The notes: generated by a model from the letters alone, not told the origin. A DNA stretch of 29,749 nt from an uncultured Sutterella sp. (GCA_905202595.1 CAJKSP010000030.1:1-29749); one strand, 5' to 3'; numbered from the stretch's first letter, positions 15,249 through 28,560 are shown. Translations and numbers: made by a program.

Positions 15249-15992
15249 TCACTCGGCGGCAAGCGACGCCGCCTGTTTTTCGAGCAGCTCGCCGCAGCCT
15301 TTCTTTGCCAGCGCCAAAAGCGCAGCAAGCGCTTCATCGCTGAAGGGCTCGCCCTCTGCCGTCCCCTGAATCTCGACGAACCGGCCGTCGCCCGTCATGA
15401 CGACATTCATGTCCGTGTCGGAGGTGCTGTCTTCCTCATAGTTGAAGTCGAGCACCGGCGTGCCGTTGCTGACGCCCACAGACACGGCGCAGACCTGCGT
15501 ACGGACGGGATCCTCGCCAATCATGCCTCGGCTGAGCATCCAGTTCACGGCATCTCGCAGCGCAATCCAGGCACCGGTAATGGAGGCGCAGCGCGTGCCG
15601 CCGTCAGCCTGCAGCACATCGCAGTCGATGTGAATCGTATGTTCGCCGAGCTTGCTGCGGTCCACCGCCGCGCGAAGGCTCCGGCCGATGAGGCGCTGGA
15701 TTTCCTGCGTGCGGCCGCTCTGCTTGCCTTTGGCCGCCTCGCGGTCAGTGCGTATTCCAGTCGAGCGCGGCAGAAGGCCGTACTCCGCCGTCACCCAGCC
15801 TTCGCCTCGACCGCGGAGCCAGGGCGGAACGCCCTCTTCAACGCTCGCCGTGCAGAGCACCTTCGTGTCGCCTTCGCAGAAGAGAACGCTACCCTCCGCG
15901 TACTTGGTATAGCGGCGGTAAATGGCGATCGGACGTAACTCATTGGCACAACGGCCATCTGGGCGACTTATCAGTGGATTTATATCAGTCAT
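15249..15992 (-). CDS. rph: Ribonuclease PH
   Basis: 247 residues. It is a phosphorolytic 3'-5' exoribonuclease that trims tRNA 3' ends. Seen: RPDGRCANELRPI at about 10-22, GDTKVLCTASVEEGVPPWLRG, RTQEIQRLIGRSLRAAVD, DCDVLQADGGTRCASITGA, and a C-terminal GDGRFVEIQGTAEGEPF. The usual protein begins at RP(S/D)GR, whereas here an AT-rich stretch of codons (MTDINPLIS) precedes it. The ATG overlaps the stop of the upstream pyruvyl-transferase-like gene as ATGA. The start region, and presumably the promoter, are therefore now supplied by the AT-rich cassette. Confidence 0.95.
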   Translation of the reverse strand: MTDINPLISRPDGRCANELRPIAIYRRYTKYAEGSVLFCEGDTKVLCTASVEEGVPPWLRGRGEGWVTAEYGLLPRSTGIRTDREAAKGKQSGRTQEIQRLIGRSLRAAVDRSKLGEHTIHIDCDVLQADGGTRCASITGAWIALRDAVNWMLSRGMIGEDPVRTQVCAVSVGVSNGTPVLDFNYEEDSTSDTDMNVVMTGDGRFVEIQGTAEGEPFSDEALAALLALAKKGCGELLEKQAASLAAE

Positions 15993-15994
15993 GA
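15981..15994 (+). repeat. Imperfect direct repeat, left copy, at rph/cassette boundary
   Basis: TATATCAGTCATGA. It matches TATATCAAGCATGA at 16944-16957 in 12 of 14 positions and in the same orientation. The two copies sit at the two edges of the AT-rich pyruvyl-transferase-like gene, as a target duplication or a recombination site would. Confidence 0.55.
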
Positions 15995-16909
15995 TTTCAT
16001 GAAATTATTGCAAACTGTAGAAAGCCTTTCAGCATACTGCTTGAATTTATCTGAATTTACAATACGACCATTTTTCGTTTCCACCTTATGATATGACTCC
16101 GACAAATAAACAACGTTAAGCAAATCTTCCAACCCAGGATATCTTCTACTATCTCGAGACTTGGTAATTAAAATTACAGGAGTCCCTAGTGCTAAACAAG
16201 GAAGCGCACAATGAATGCGACCTGTAATTACAAGTTCTGCATTTGCATATATTTGAAGCAATCGCCTTGCCTCTTCAAAGCGTTGCTTATGCGTCGTCAA
16301 CGGTGAGTATGCATGCGTTTCAAATACAATTAAATCAGAATTACTGCATGTATCTTTAATAGCTCTGCCCACCAATTTCCTTACCATTCGTCTTTTCAAC
16401 AAATGAGACAATGGAAAAATACCATCCGAAATATATGGCACATCCGTACACACAACTCCGCTACGCTGACTTGTATTTGAAAAGTTCTCTCTCTTTAATG
16501 TTGTAGTCAAACAAGACGAAAAATAAGAATCAATCCCAAAAGATTTCAGAAAACTCAACGTGGAAAGATCTCGACATCCAATTGGAGCAAATTTCTTCCA
16601 CGACATCAAAACTGGCAGAATCGCCTGACCATCAGACTGGTTGTTAATATGAATAGACACTAGTAAAGGAGTAAATAACGAAGGAATAATATGGCATGTA
16701 TTTTCAATGCTATACCAGCCATTAATAATCCCTTTAGCCTGACCGAAATTAGTTGCCTCCCCTAAATTGTCCCGATCTACATAACCATCAACTCTCTCAT
16801 AAAATTGCAACGCCGCCAACGTTTGAATATAATCGCCGACATTGATAGATTTAAGCGGAACATCTCTCTTATATTCATAAACAAGAGCTATTTTTTTTTC
16901 AGACGACAT
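15989..16909 (-). CDS. Polysaccharide pyruvyl transferase family protein
   Basis: 306 residues from the ATG at 16909, the Met of MSSEKKIALVYEY; an upstream Met at 16951 would run into yicC. The family (GT-B-like fold) adds pyruvate ketals to exopolysaccharide sugars, though many members are uncharacterised glycan-modifying proteins. Seen: SINVGDYIQTLAALQF near residue 22-37, GCRDLSTLSFLKSFGI in the middle, and ELVITGRIHCALPCLALGTPVI near residue 224-245, the family's most conserved stretch. It is AT-rich (20/60 GC in 16681-16740, counted), set between GC-rich rph and yicC, with no other glycan gene adjacent. It overlaps rph by 4 bases and lies only 23 bases from the divergent yicC start. The substrate is unknown. 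Confidence 0.78.
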   Translation of the reverse strand: MSSEKKIALVYEYKRDVPLKSINVGDYIQTLAALQFYERVDGYVDRDNLGEATNFGQAKGIINGWYSIENTCHIIPSLFTPLLVSIHINNQSDGQAILPVLMSWKKFAPIGCRDLSTLSFLKSFGIDSYFSSCLTTTLKRENFSNTSQRSGVVCTDVPYISDGIFPLSHLLKRRMVRKLVGRAIKDTCSNSDLIVFETHAYSPLTTHKQRFEEARRLLQIYANAELVITGRIHCALPCLALGTPVILITKSRDSRRYPGLEDLLNVVYLSESYHKVETKNGRIVNSDKFKQYAERLSTVCNNFMKS

Positions 16910-16932
16910 TTGCCTGTTTCTCGCAAAAAAGT

Positions 16933-17838
16933 ATGAATAAAAGTATATCAAGCATGACGGGCTACGCCTCTGCCGACGGCACCACGCCGGCCGGCAACGT
17001 GACCGTCGAATGCCGTTCGGTCAATTCGCGCTTTCTCGATCTCACGCTTCGTCTCGACGAATCGGTTCGCTTTGCAGAGCCTGCAGTGCGGCAGATGCTC
17101 CAGAAGCGCCTGGCACGCGGCAAGGTTGAAGTGCGCATCTCGCTCAAGGCGGGCGAAGACGCGCTGCCCTCTGCTGTGAACGCCGAAGCGCTGAAGCGCC
17201 TCCTTGCTCTTCAGACCGCCGTGCAGGACATTGCCGTCAATGCGCAGAGCCTCTCCGTTTCCGAGATCCTCTCCATGCCCGGCATCGCGCAGACGTCTCA
17301 TCCGGATCGAGATGCCGTCACGGCCGCCCTGCTTCAAATCGTCGAGCGCGCCTTGGATGCGCTTGCTGCCGCCCGCGCCCGCGAAGGCGCTGCGCTCGCG
17401 AAGGTGATCCTCGGCTACTGCGACACGATGGCCGCGACGGTGAGCGAAGTGCGCGGCGCCATCCCCAAGATCGTCGAGCAGATCCGCTCGAAGCTCGAAG
17501 AGCGCCTTGAGAGCGCGCTGGCGCAGGCGCTCACGGAGAAGAGCACGCTTACGAAGGAGGAAGTGAGCGAGCGCATCCGCCAGGAGGTGACGCTCTATGC
17601 CATGCGCCTTGACGTGGCCGAAGAAATGAACCGCCTCGAGACGCATATCGCTGAAGTCCGCCGGCTCCTGACCGCGGGCGGCGCCATCGGCCGCAAGCTC
17701 GACTTCATGGCGCAGGAAATGAACCGCGAAGCCAATACGCTCGGCTCCAAGGCGGCGGCAATCGAAATGACGAATGCATCCCTTGCGCTCAAGATCACCA
17801 TCGATCAGATGCGCGAGCAAATTCAAAACCTCGAATGA
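16933..17838 (+). CDS. yicC: YicC family endoribonuclease
   Basis: 301 residues. YicC proteins are endoribonucleases linked to small-RNA turnover. The N-terminus SMTGYASADG and VECRSVNSRFLDLTLRLDE are the family's opening motifs. The C-terminal part has EEMNRLETHIAEVRRLL, GRKLDFMAQEMNREANTLGSKA and a final IKITIDQMREQIQNLE-like helix. The first codons (MNKSIS) are AT-rich and belong compositionally to the neighbouring cassette. A second ATG at 16954 (MTGYAS) is a plausible alternative start, and no Shine-Dalgarno is visible for either. It begins the yicC-gmk-rpoZ-spoT run, 19 bases before gmk. Confidence 0.92.
   Translation: MNKSISSMTGYASADGTTPAGNVTVECRSVNSRFLDLTLRLDESVRFAEPAVRQMLQKRLARGKVEVRISLKAGEDALPSAVNAEALKRLLALQTAVQDIAVNAQSLSVSEILSMPGIAQTSHPDRDAVTAALLQIVERALDALAAARAREGAALAKVILGYCDTMAATVSEVRGAIPKIVEQIRSKLEERLESALAQALTEKSTLTKEEVSERIRQEVTLYAMRLDVAEEMNRLETHIAEVRRLLTAGGAIGRKLDFMAQEMNREANTLGSKAAAIEMTNASLALKITIDQMREQIQNLE
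16944..16957 (+). repeat. Imperfect direct repeat, right copy, at cassette/yicC boundary
   Basis: TATATCAAGCATGA, 12 of 14 identical to 15981-15994. The first 11 bases also occur exactly on the minus strand at 144-134, at the 3' end of the flavoprotein gene, another AT-rich/GC-rich boundary. The word is AT-rich, so part of the recurrence could be chance. Confidence 0.5.
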
Positions 17839-17857
17839 TCAAGGAGGCCGACAAGTC

Positions 17858-18508
17858 ATGACCGCAGCGACTGCGTCCGTTTCGCCCAAGCATCCGGGCC
17901 GCCTTTTCCTCGTGACGGCGCCCTCCGGCGCCGGCAAGTCTTCGCTTGTGAATGCGCTTCTCAAGCGCCAGCCGACGATCAAGCTCTCCATTTCCTTTAC
18001 GACGCGCGATCCGCGCCCGGGCGAAGTGAACGGCCGGGAATACCACTTCGTGTCCGTCGAGGACTTTGAAGCCATGAAGGCGCGCGACGAATTTCTCGAA
18101 TCGGCGCTTGTCCACGGCAACTACTACGGCACGCACCGGCCTTGGATCGAAAGCGAAATGGCCAAGGGCCACGACGTGCTCCTCGAAATCGACTGGCAGG
18201 GCGCCCGGCAGGTGAGAAGCCGCTTTCCCGGCACTGTCGGCGTCTTCATCCTGCCGCCCACCATCGAGGCGCTCGAATGGCGGCTCAAGCATCGCGGCAC
18301 GGATTCTCCGCAGACCATCACGCGCCGGCTGCTCGGCGCCGGCGCCGAGATCGCGCATGCTCCGGAATTCGAGTACGTTATAATTAATGAAGATTTCGAC
18401 AAGGCCCTCCTGCAGCTCGAAGCGATCGTCACAGCAAGCCGCCTCACGTATGACCAGCAGGCGCTTCGCCATCGCAGTCAGTTCACCGCGCTCGGCGTTC
18501 CCGTCTGA
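17858..18508 (+). CDS. gmk: Guanylate kinase
   Basis: 216 residues. It phosphorylates GMP to GDP with ATP, and its product feeds GTP and (p)ppGpp pools used by the SpoT encoded downstream. The P-loop APSGAGKSS is at 21-29 (Lys27). SFTTRDPRPGEVNGREYHFV forms the GMP-binding region, and LLEIDWQGARQVR and RRLLGAGAEI follow. AAGGAGG lies 10 nt before the ATG, the strongest ribosome site in this operon. It starts 19 bases after yicC. A perfect TATAAT (18379-18384) occurs within its 3' coding part and could be a promoter for rpoZ, though I see no good -35 box. Confidence 0.97.
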   Translation: MTAATASVSPKHPGRLFLVTAPSGAGKSSLVNALLKRQPTIKLSISFTTRDPRPGEVNGREYHFVSVEDFEAMKARDEFLESALVHGNYYGTHRPWIESEMAKGHDVLLEIDWQGARQVRSRFPGTVGVFILPPTIEALEWRLKHRGTDSPQTITRRLLGAGAEIAHAPEFEYVIINEDFDKALLQLEAIVTASRLTYDQQALRHRSQFTALGVPV

Positions 18509-18569
18509 CGACCTCTTCTGCAAGAAGGCCTTTGTTTTTCACTCCCGTTACGACGAAACTTAGATAGAG

Positions 18570-18770
18570 ATGGCTCGCATTACCGTTGAAGACTGCCTGA
18601 AGAAGATCCCGAACCGCTTCCAGATGGTGCTTGTCGCCGCCTTCCGCGCTCGTCAGATCACCCAAGGCCACAAGCCGATGGTTGACGCGAAGGACAAGCC
18701 TACTGTCATCGCTCTGCGTGAAATTGCAGAAGGCAAAGTGGGCACTGAGCTTCTGAAGCAGGTTCACTAA
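18570..18770 (+). CDS. rpoZ: RNA polymerase omega subunit
   Basis: 66 residues. MARITVEDCLKKIPNRFQMVLVAAFRARQ is the universal opening of omega, followed by VIALREIAEGKVGTELL. Omega assists assembly of the beta' subunit and forms part of a ppGpp-binding site on RNA polymerase, which fits its place between gmk and spoT. It is slightly shorter than the E. coli protein, as often in betaproteobacteria. It lies 61 bases after gmk and is followed by a terminator-like branched hairpin. Confidence 0.96.
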   Translation: MARITVEDCLKKIPNRFQMVLVAAFRARQITQGHKPMVDAKDKPTVIALREIAEGKVGTELLKQVH

Positions 18771-18799
18771 ATCTTCTGCCGCATTGACAGAAGAAACGG

Positions 18800-18851
18800 A
18801 ACGGCCGAGCCAGCTGTGCTTAAAGAAGGCGCAGCGGACGGCCGTTTTGCT
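18800..18851 (+). terminator. Terminator-like two-storey hairpin after rpoZ
   Basis: Outer stem AACGGCC (18800-18806) with GGCCGTT (18840-18846). Inner stem GCTGTGC (18813-18819) with GCGCAGC (18829-18835), including one G-U pair. TTTTGCTT runs on from the outer stem. It would separate rpoZ from spoT, which are often co-transcribed, or attenuate between them. Confidence 0.55.
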
Positions 18852-18935
18852 TATGGGCCTCTCTTGAAACCGCTTCTCCGAAGCCGCATGCCGGCACAGC
18901 CGCCGCGGCATTCGGCTCTGCTTTGAGGACACTTT

Positions 18936-21338
<2,403 letters not shown>

Positions 21339-21363
21339 TCCTAATCCGGCTCCCGCCTAATGG

Positions 21364-21399
21364 AAAGGGGGCTCCGCGCTAGCGGAGCCCCCTTTCTTT
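21364..21399. terminator. Strong bidirectional terminator between spoT and greB
   Basis: A 14-bp perfect stem (21364-21377 with 21382-21395) and a 4-nt loop, with AAA on one side and TTTCTTTC on the other. It sits between convergent spoT and greB and can serve both. Confidence 0.9.
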
Positions 21400-21444
21400 C
21401 TACCGCATCCAGCCTCTGCAGAGAGACCCGCCGAAAACCGCCTT

Positions 21445-22005
21445 TTATGGAATCGGCTGTTCGTTCGTGTACGTAACTTCAAGGATTTCAAGCGTATCCA
21501 CGCCGGCAGGATGCATGCTCGTCGCGGGCGTCGGCAGCTGAACCTCGTCGCCTTCGTGATGCTTCAGAAAAACGCGCGCAATCGGGCTCACCCAGCTCAC
21601 GTCGCCGTGCGAGGCGTCTGCTTCATCAATGCCCACGATGCGGATCTTGTGCTCGTTGCCATGCTGATCTGCATACAGCACCGTGGCGCCGAAGAATACT
21701 TGATCGGTTTCAGGACGCTCTTCAGGATCCACAACCTCTGCAGATTCGATGCGCTTATTGAGAAAGCGAATCCGGCGGTCAATTTCGCGCAGACGCTTCT
21801 TGCCGTAGAGATAGTCGCCGTTTTCACTGCGGTCGCCATTGCTCGCAGCCCAGGCAACGACGTTGACGACATCGGGACGCTCGACATTGACGAGATGCTC
21901 GCGCTCATCAAGAAGCCGCCGATAGCACGCCGGCGTCATGTAGTTCTTCGTATTGGGCGGCAGCTTGGGAAGCTTCACCTCGTCGTCGTCATCTTCTGCT
22001 GACAT
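21445..22005 (-). CDS. greB: Transcription elongation factor GreB
   Basis: 186 residues from the ATG at 22005, chosen for GGAGAG upstream and for the natural N-terminus. The in-frame extension to 22389 runs through the tRNA gene and is not used. The coiled-coil domain has NGDRSENGDYLYGKKRLREIDRRIRFLNKRIE. Its acidic tip (ENGD) reaches the polymerase active site to trigger cleavage of backtracked RNA. The long basic form of this motif is that of GreB rather than GreA. The C-terminal FKBP-like domain has FGATVLYAD and ISPIAR-type WVSPIARVFL. An acidic N-terminal stretch (EDDDDE) is extra. It is convergent with spoT. Confidence 0.93.
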   Translation of the reverse strand: MSAEDDDDEVKLPKLPPNTKNYMTPACYRRLLDEREHLVNVERPDVVNVVAWAASNGDRSENGDYLYGKKRLREIDRRIRFLNKRIESAEVVDPEERPETDQVFFGATVLYADQHGNEHKIRIVGIDEADASHGDVSWVSPIARVFLKHHEGDEVQLPTPATSMHPAGVDTLEILEVTYTNEQPIP

Positions 22006-22230
22006 CTTTTCTCTCCACTGGAGAATGGACTTCGCGCGGAAAGGCGCTGCAGGAGGCCAGCCTTGCCGGACCTCCTCAGTCTGAACCGAACGCATTCTAC
22101 GTCCGGCCGAATGCGGAGGCGCAGCCGACCGAACAGAGTTCTTCATCTGACAAGCGGCTGGCGCCAAAGACGGCCGGCATCCGCGTTTCAGGCTCTTCCA
22201 GGCGCAAAGCGGACTATGCCTGCGCATAAA

Positions 22231-22262
22231 ACAAAACCGGGATGCCTTTCGACATCCCGGTT
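22231..22262 (-). terminator. Terminator of the tRNA-Ala gene
   Basis: AACCGGGATG (22235-22244) pairs with CATCCCGGTT (22253-22262), a perfect 10-bp stem. On the minus strand it is followed by TTTTGTTTT. It begins 9 bases after the tRNA 3' end. Confidence 0.85.
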
Positions 22263-22270
22263 GAATTCGG

Positions 22271-22346
22271 TGGTGGAGAGGAGGAGGATCGAACTCCCGA
22301 CCTCTGCATTGCGAACGCAGCGCTCTCCCAGCTGAGCTACCCCCCC
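22271..22346 (-). tRNA. tRNA-Ala (anticodon CGC)
   Basis: 76 bases with encoded CCA. The acceptor stem GGGGGGG/CCTCTCC includes the G3-U70 pair that identifies alanine tRNA. D arm GCTCAGCTGGGAGAGC, anticodon loop TTCGCAA with anticodon CGC (codon GCG), T loop TTCGATC. It has its own promoter and terminator. Confidence 0.95.
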
Positions 22347-22360
22347 GCCGTAGGGAATGA

Positions 22361-22389
22361 ATTATGCACTGCTTCTTCAGATTCCGCAA
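22361..22389 (-). promoter_or_regulatory. Sigma-70 promoter of tRNA-Ala
   Basis: On the minus strand: TTGCGG (-35), 17-bp spacer, CATAAT (-10, five of six), ending 15 bases before the tRNA. The tRNA-Pro promoter in this window uses the same TTGCGG and the same spacing. Confidence 0.7.
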
Positions 22390-22527
22390 GGAAAGAATCT
22401 AACACATACCACATTTGCGTTATTTCACGCACGCTAGGTCCGCTATTCATACCCGATATTCCATCCTTTCATAAGTCGATCCGCTATAAGATAGCTACTT
22501 AAATTTACAGTTTACTCAACAAATTAC

Positions 22528-24579
22528 ATGTCGACGCACACGCCATCATCGCTACAGCCCCTGTCCTCCCGTCGATCAATCGCTGGAGGACGCCTGATTT
22601 CCGGCCTGGCAGCCTTTCTCGTCATGATGGCGCTGGCAACGCTGCTCCGCGTTGTCTTCTTCTGGCACTACCGCAGCAGCGAAGACGCCTGGCTCGACGT
22701 CATGCCGGCCCTCAAAGTCGGCGCCGAATTTGATGCGAAATGGCTGGCAATTGCGCTCCTTCCTGCCGCGATCTTCTGGCTGGCATCGCTTCGCTGGGCG
22801 CGATGCTTTCGGACGGCCGCAGGACTTGCCGTGCTGGGCGCGCTGGGATTCTTTGTGCTGGCGCTCATCAACTTCGGTTTCTACGGGTTCTACGGCACCC
22901 CCATCTCCATACAGATCTTCGGCCTGATGCAGGACGACACCTGGGCCATTCTCACCACCATCATCAAAGACTGGCCGATCTTCACGTACCTTGCCGCACT
23001 GGCCGTCATCATCGCGCTGCCCTTTGCCGCAGCGCGTCCCTTCGCCGCTCTGGAGGTCCGCCGTTGCCCGTCCGCGCTCTTGTGGATCATTGTTCCCTGC
23101 CTCATCGTGCTCTACGCCGTGACGCTGCGCGGCGGCATCGGCACATTTCCCCTGCGACGGGAGCATTTGGCCGTCTCGCCGTCGTCCTTCATCAACGACT
23201 GCGCCTTCAACGGCGCCTTTGCGCTCTATGACGCCGCCAACGAGCGCAAGCGGCAATTCGTCTCCACGGACGTCATGACCGGCGTCAAGGACCTGGACTT
23301 CTCGTCGCCCGCAGAAGCCGAAGCGCTCCTGCCCGTGCGGCACGCAGGCCCCTTCAGCGGCGCGGCCAAAGGACGGCACGTCATCATCTCGATCATGGAA
23401 TCGATGGGACGCGACCAAGTGGATGCGTATGAAGCAGGCATCAATGATTCGCTCGGCCGACTGGCTCAGGCGAGAGCTAGCGGCATCTTCTTTCATCAGG
23501 GCATTGCTGTTTCCAACGGAACCTTCACGTCGCTAGAAGGCATTCTCTTTGACACGCCCTTCAGTCCTCTGACGCAAAGCCAATACGGCTTGAAGCCCTT
23601 TGCCTTTTCGAAAATTCTGGACTTCAAGCGTGCAGGCTACCGCACCGTCTTCCTCACGTCCTGCGAAGAAACCTGGCGCAACATCAATCTGCGCTTTCCC
23701 ATTCAGGGCTTCGACGAAATCATCGGCGCCAAAGCGCTCTTGAAGCGCTATCCGCAGGCAGAAGAAGGACCATGGGGCATTGCTGACGAATGGCTCTTCA
23801 AATATGCAGAGCGGCTGCTCGAGCAGGCAGAGCAAAAGCACGAAAAGCTGTTTGTGCTGACGCTCTCTTCGACGAATCATCCGCCGCACAAAGTGCCTGA
23901 CGGCTATGCGCCCGGCCCTGTTGACTCGAGCCGGCTCCCGGCCGACATCGATCGCGACGACAAAAAAGACCTGAACGTCATGATTCAGACGCATCAGTAT
24001 GCGGCCGACCAGCTCGGCAGCTTTATCGAAGCGCTTGACAAGACGGGACTCCGGGAAAAAGTAGTCGTAGCGGCAACGGGCGACCACAACACCCGATTTA
24101 AGTATGAGGGCGACGACAACTTGCATCGCCGCAATGGCGTGCCGGTCTTTTTCTGGCTCCCACCGTCGCTTCATGTCGATGCAGCCTTCGCCCGCACGTC
24201 CTGGGCATCGCACCGCGACATCTTCCCGACCGTCAAGAGCCTTGTCCTCGGCAAAACGCCGGCGCCCTATGAAGGCCGAGACCTTTTCAACCCTTCCGAG
24301 CGCGACGCCATTCCGGCAACAAGCTTTGTCGGCATCGGCCGCTATGGCTTCTCCATCAGCCAACACGGAGCCGTCGGCTTGGGAGAGGACGGCGAGCTGA
24401 CGTGCTACCGCTGGACGTCGCCAGAGCGCATGGACGCATTGGCATCCGCCGCCTGCAATGGCGAACTCCTCCGCGAAGGCAACCTGGCGCGCGCCAGCGC
24501 GCAGCGGATGACTACACCATTCGATCAGCGCTGCCGAAAATCGCTCTTTGACCTGCAGAGCCGGCCAGACGGCCGCTAA
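22528..24579 (+). CDS. LTA synthase family protein (membrane sulfatase-fold transferase)
   Basis: 683 residues. About five membrane helices (roughly 20-45, 70-90, 95-125, 148-170, 182-203) are followed by a large periplasmic alkaline-phosphatase/sulfatase domain. Metal and catalytic residues are visible: Glu291 in SIMES, the nucleophile region SNGTFTSLEG (Thr334 the best candidate, Thr332 next), STNHPPH, and TGDHN near the end. In Gram-negatives such proteins transfer phosphoglycerol or similar groups to periplasmic glucans or envelope glycans (OpgB-like), since lipoteichoic acid is absent. The exact acceptor is unknown. A Cys-containing C-terminal tail of about 100 residues follows the catalytic core. 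No ribosome site is obvious. Confidence 0.85.
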   Translation: MSTHTPSSLQPLSSRRSIAGGRLISGLAAFLVMMALATLLRVVFFWHYRSSEDAWLDVMPALKVGAEFDAKWLAIALLPAAIFWLASLRWARCFRTAAGLAVLGALGFFVLALINFGFYGFYGTPISIQIFGLMQDDTWAILTTIIKDWPIFTYLAALAVIIALPFAAARPFAALEVRRCPSALLWIIVPCLIVLYAVTLRGGIGTFPLRREHLAVSPSSFINDCAFNGAFALYDAANERKRQFVSTDVMTGVKDLDFSSPAEAEALLPVRHAGPFSGAAKGRHVIISIMESMGRDQVDAYEAGINDSLGRLAQARASGIFFHQGIAVSNGTFTSLEGILFDTPFSPLTQSQYGLKPFAFSKILDFKRAGYRTVFLTSCEETWRNINLRFPIQGFDEIIGAKALLKRYPQAEEGPWGIADEWLFKYAERLLEQAEQKHEKLFVLTLSSTNHPPHKVPDGYAPGPVDSSRLPADIDRDDKKDLNVMIQTHQYAADQLGSFIEALDKTGLREKVVVAATGDHNTRFKYEGDDNLHRRNGVPVFFWLPPSLHVDAAFARTSWASHRDIFPTVKSLVLGKTPAPYEGRDLFNPSERDAIPATSFVGIGRYGFSISQHGAVGLGEDGELTCYRWTSPERMDALASAACNGELLREGNLARASAQRMTTPFDQRCRKSLFDLQSRPDGR

Positions 24580-24674
24580 GGCCTGATTCGAGACGCAGGC
24601 GGCTAAGATTCTGACAAGGAGGCTCCAGCGTCTTCTCCTCTGCGCTGTCCTCATGCGTCATAATCATTTTCTCC

Positions 24675-25103
24675 ATGAAGAAAATCGACTTTCACTACAA
24701 CGTCCCGAATCGGCTCCGCTATGCCTGCCTCGTCGCCCGCACCGTTCTGCGGCGCGGGCTTTCGCTCGCCATTTGGAGTTCGGATGAACGCCGTCTGCGA
24801 GAGCTCGACAGCCTTCTTTGGCGCTTTGACGATCTGGCCTTTCTGCCGCATGTGCGCGCGGATTCAAAGCTCGCACCCGACACGCCGATCCTCTGGTCGA
24901 GCGATCTCGCTGCGCTGCACGGCGACGTGCTGCTCCTGCTTGACGATCATCTGCCGCAGGACTGGGAAGCGAATTTCGGACGATTTGAACGCATCATTGA
25001 TGTGGTGAGCACCGTGCCTGAAGAGCTTCGCCTTTCGCGGGAGCGCTATCGCGCCTACCGCAAGGCCGGCGTGGAGCTTGCCGCCTACGACCGCCGCCGC
25101 TAG
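24675..25103 (+). CDS. holC: DNA polymerase III chi subunit
   Basis: 142 residues. KIDFHYNVPNRLRYACLVARTVLRRG at the start, LDSLLWRFDDLAFLPHVRAD, TPILWSSD and the closing VSTVPEELRLSRERYRAYRKAGVEL are family motifs. Chi joins the clamp loader to single-strand-binding protein. The order holC - small Ala-rich protein - valS is common in Burkholderiales. No clear Shine-Dalgarno precedes the ATG; the preceding 95 bases hold CATAAT close to the start but no convincing -35. Confidence 0.92.
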   Translation: MKKIDFHYNVPNRLRYACLVARTVLRRGLSLAIWSSDERRLRELDSLLWRFDDLAFLPHVRADSKLAPDTPILWSSDLAALHGDVLLLLDDHLPQDWEANFGRFERIIDVVSTVPEELRLSRERYRAYRKAGVELAAYDRRR

Positions 25104-25144
25104 CGAAAAGCAAGCGCCGCCGACATTTCTTTGCCTTTGACTGG

Positions 25145-25576
25145 ATGTCCAAAATGGAACGCCAAGAACCCGTGATTGACGCGTCGGCGCTGACGCTTAA
25201 GAACCGCGTAAAGCTCACATGGCGGGAAGTGAGAGGCCTGACCGCTGAAAGCGCGCCGGCGCCTCGCGCCGCCGCCCCGACCGAGCCCGCCTTCAGCGCT
25301 GCGCCTGAGAAGCCTGCGCCCTTTGCCGCTGAAGAGAGCGCCGCATCAAATTCCCCTCTTTCGGCCGAGGAGCGCAAAGCCATTGCAGAGCGCCTTGCGC
25401 CGCTCGTTGAAGACGCCGTGCGGCTCGCCATGCGCGACGTCATTGATGCGGCGCTCGCCAACGCCATGTCCCGCGTGAAGGGCGACATCGAGCGCTCGCT
25501 CAGCACAGTCGTCTCCCGCGCTGTAGCGTCTCAGCTTACAGCGCTTGATCTTTCCGACATCGTGCGCCGCCCCTAA
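25145..25576 (+). CDS. Small Ala/Pro-rich protein of unknown function between holC and valS
   Basis: 143 residues. I do not recognise a characterised domain. The N-terminus is polar, a Pro/Ala/Glu-rich linker spans about 35-75, and the C-terminal half is helical and amphipathic (EERKAIAERLAPLVEDAVRLAMRDV), ending in DLSDIVRRP. Proteins of similar size and make-up sit between holC and valS in Burkholderiales (possibly DUF2486; from memory, unverified). A second ATG at 25154 is an alternative start. The lack of a signal peptide suggests a cytoplasmic location. Confidence 0.65.
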   Translation: MSKMERQEPVIDASALTLKNRVKLTWREVRGLTAESAPAPRAAAPTEPAFSAAPEKPAPFAAEESAASNSPLSAEERKAIAERLAPLVEDAVRLAMRDVIDAALANAMSRVKGDIERSLSTVVSRAVASQLTALDLSDIVRRP

Positions 25577-25719
25577 CGCTCCTCGCCGACGCCGCCTGCG
25601 CATGCGCGTGAGACAATAACCGAATCCTTTTTATGCGTGTCCTCGTTCAGTGCGAAGGACGGCCCCGCCGTCCCGCCGCGCCGACGAGGCCATTTATCTT
25701 TTTCCCTCTGAGATTCAAG

Positions 25720-28560
<2,841 letters not shown>

